Positions 63,753-64,000 of a stretch of DNA of 64,000 bases are shown here, one piece after another. Every line of letters starts with the position of its first letter. Within the stretch, counting starts at the first letter, position 1. The notes beneath the pieces were generated by a model that worked only from the letters and a program-made list of their open reading frames with translations, searched no databases and had not been told where the DNA came from. Location of the stretch: positions 247,411,889-247,475,888 of the forward strand of contig OV050030.1 in NCBI GenBank assembly GCA_920105625.2, written 5' to 3'. The stretch is from Clusia tigrina (Eukaryota; Arthropoda; Insecta; Diptera; Clusiidae). The position numbers and the translations under genes are program-made.

Positions 63753-64000
63753 CAAAGTTTGCAACATACAAATGCTTGTAACTTTTTACTGGAGCGTCAT
63801 AAAACCTTCAAATTTTGTAACAATAAAGTACTCGAGCCTCTTGTCAATTTAAGTTATCGCTCAAAGTTATGCTACCCTTGAGTCTCAAATCAAACACTGA
63901 TAAAACTTCAAATGGCCCTAACTTCTATACGGTACATCCTACACCTATCAAAGTTTGCAACATTCAAATGCGTGTAACTTTTTACTCGAGCGTCATAAAA

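Larger units (their letters stand above)
48566..64000 (+). repeat. 196-bp satellite array, right block
   Basis: Same-strand monomers with no gene to the end of the window. This block contains seven of the 110-bp monomers, four monomers with a 2-bp insertion in GCAAAACATAC (52268, 57808, 60860 and 62821), a locally deletion-rich stretch near 52,000 and a recent 3,052-bp duplication. Confidence 0.97.

Noticed and set aside
4423..63881. Recurrent reading frames of about 72 residues beginning MQHTNACNFLLERHKTL, seen about 30 times
   Set aside because: They start at TTG, not ATG, run through one satellite monomer and stop in the next. 196 is not a multiple of 3, so the frame shifts each monomer. 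They recur because the DNA repeats, and nothing suggests translation.
1..64000. CRISPR array or bacterial repeat system
   Set aside because: The repeats are contiguous 196-bp monomers without unique spacers, there are no cas genes, and the only mobile element is a mariner type with a Kozak-like start.
4297..64000. CENP-B box in the TTCGTAC monomer subtype
   Set aside because: The pattern TTCG, four bases, A, two bases, CGGG is not met: after TTCG plus four bases there is C, and no CGGG follows.
1..64000. Regular CTCGAG hexamer as a functional site
   Set aside because: It appears once per typical monomer simply because the monomer repeats. It is useful as a landmark, but nothing shows a biological role.
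1..64000. tRNA, rRNA or other RNA genes
   Set aside because: No cloverleaf, rRNA core motif or RNA polymerase III box arrangement was noticed outside the repeated monomer background.

Overview
The window is eukaryotic satellite DNA with almost no coding content. Nearly all of the 64 kb is a head-to-tail tandem array of a 196-bp monomer. All copies lie in the same orientation, the consensus is about 37% G+C by hand count, and there are roughly 310 to 320 monomers. The only convincing genes are two copies of one intact mariner-type transposase. Each sits inside a complete 1,318-bp element on the minus strand, with 28-bp terminal inverted repeats and TA at both ends. The transposase has a D,D,D catalytic triad with 41 residues between the second and third aspartate (DD41D), the spacing of the rosa-like branch of the IS630-Tc1-mariner superfamily. 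A satellite array carrying such an element suggests an animal chromosome, most likely an insect or other arthropod, from pericentromeric, centromeric or other heterochromatin. The sequence does not identify the species.

Layout. Positions 1-10994 and 11656-23041 are two copies of one large segment, each with one transposon (2979-4296 and 15026-16343). The copies are offset by 11,655 bp up to about 2,700 and by 12,047 bp after it; the 392-bp difference is exactly two monomers. Between them, 10995-11655 belongs to a 1,981-bp higher-order repeat (HOR) that also fills 1-2555 and 11656-14210. From about 20016 to 33634 there is a 6,884-bp tandem duplication. Positions 33600-36240 are a more diverged patchwork of earlier types. 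Positions 36241-48565 form a modular HOR built from units of 12, 11, 8 and 4 monomers, each beginning at the same diagnostic variant. Positions 49300-56400 are a HOR zone punctuated by 110-bp truncated monomers, and 56401-62504 is a nearly perfect 3,052-bp tandem duplication. The window ends inside the array.

History. Both transposons have the same irregular junction with the satellite, in which about 32 bp of the monomer is missing, and they differ at only three positions. The simplest reading is a single insertion later copied passively when the satellite segment duplicated. Truncated monomers with identical breakpoints recur 16 times, so each deletion probably arose once and was spread by unequal exchange. 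No bacterial, viral, RNA-gene, CRISPR or host protein-coding signal was found. The many 72-residue reading frames are satellite sequence entered through TTG codons and are not genes.
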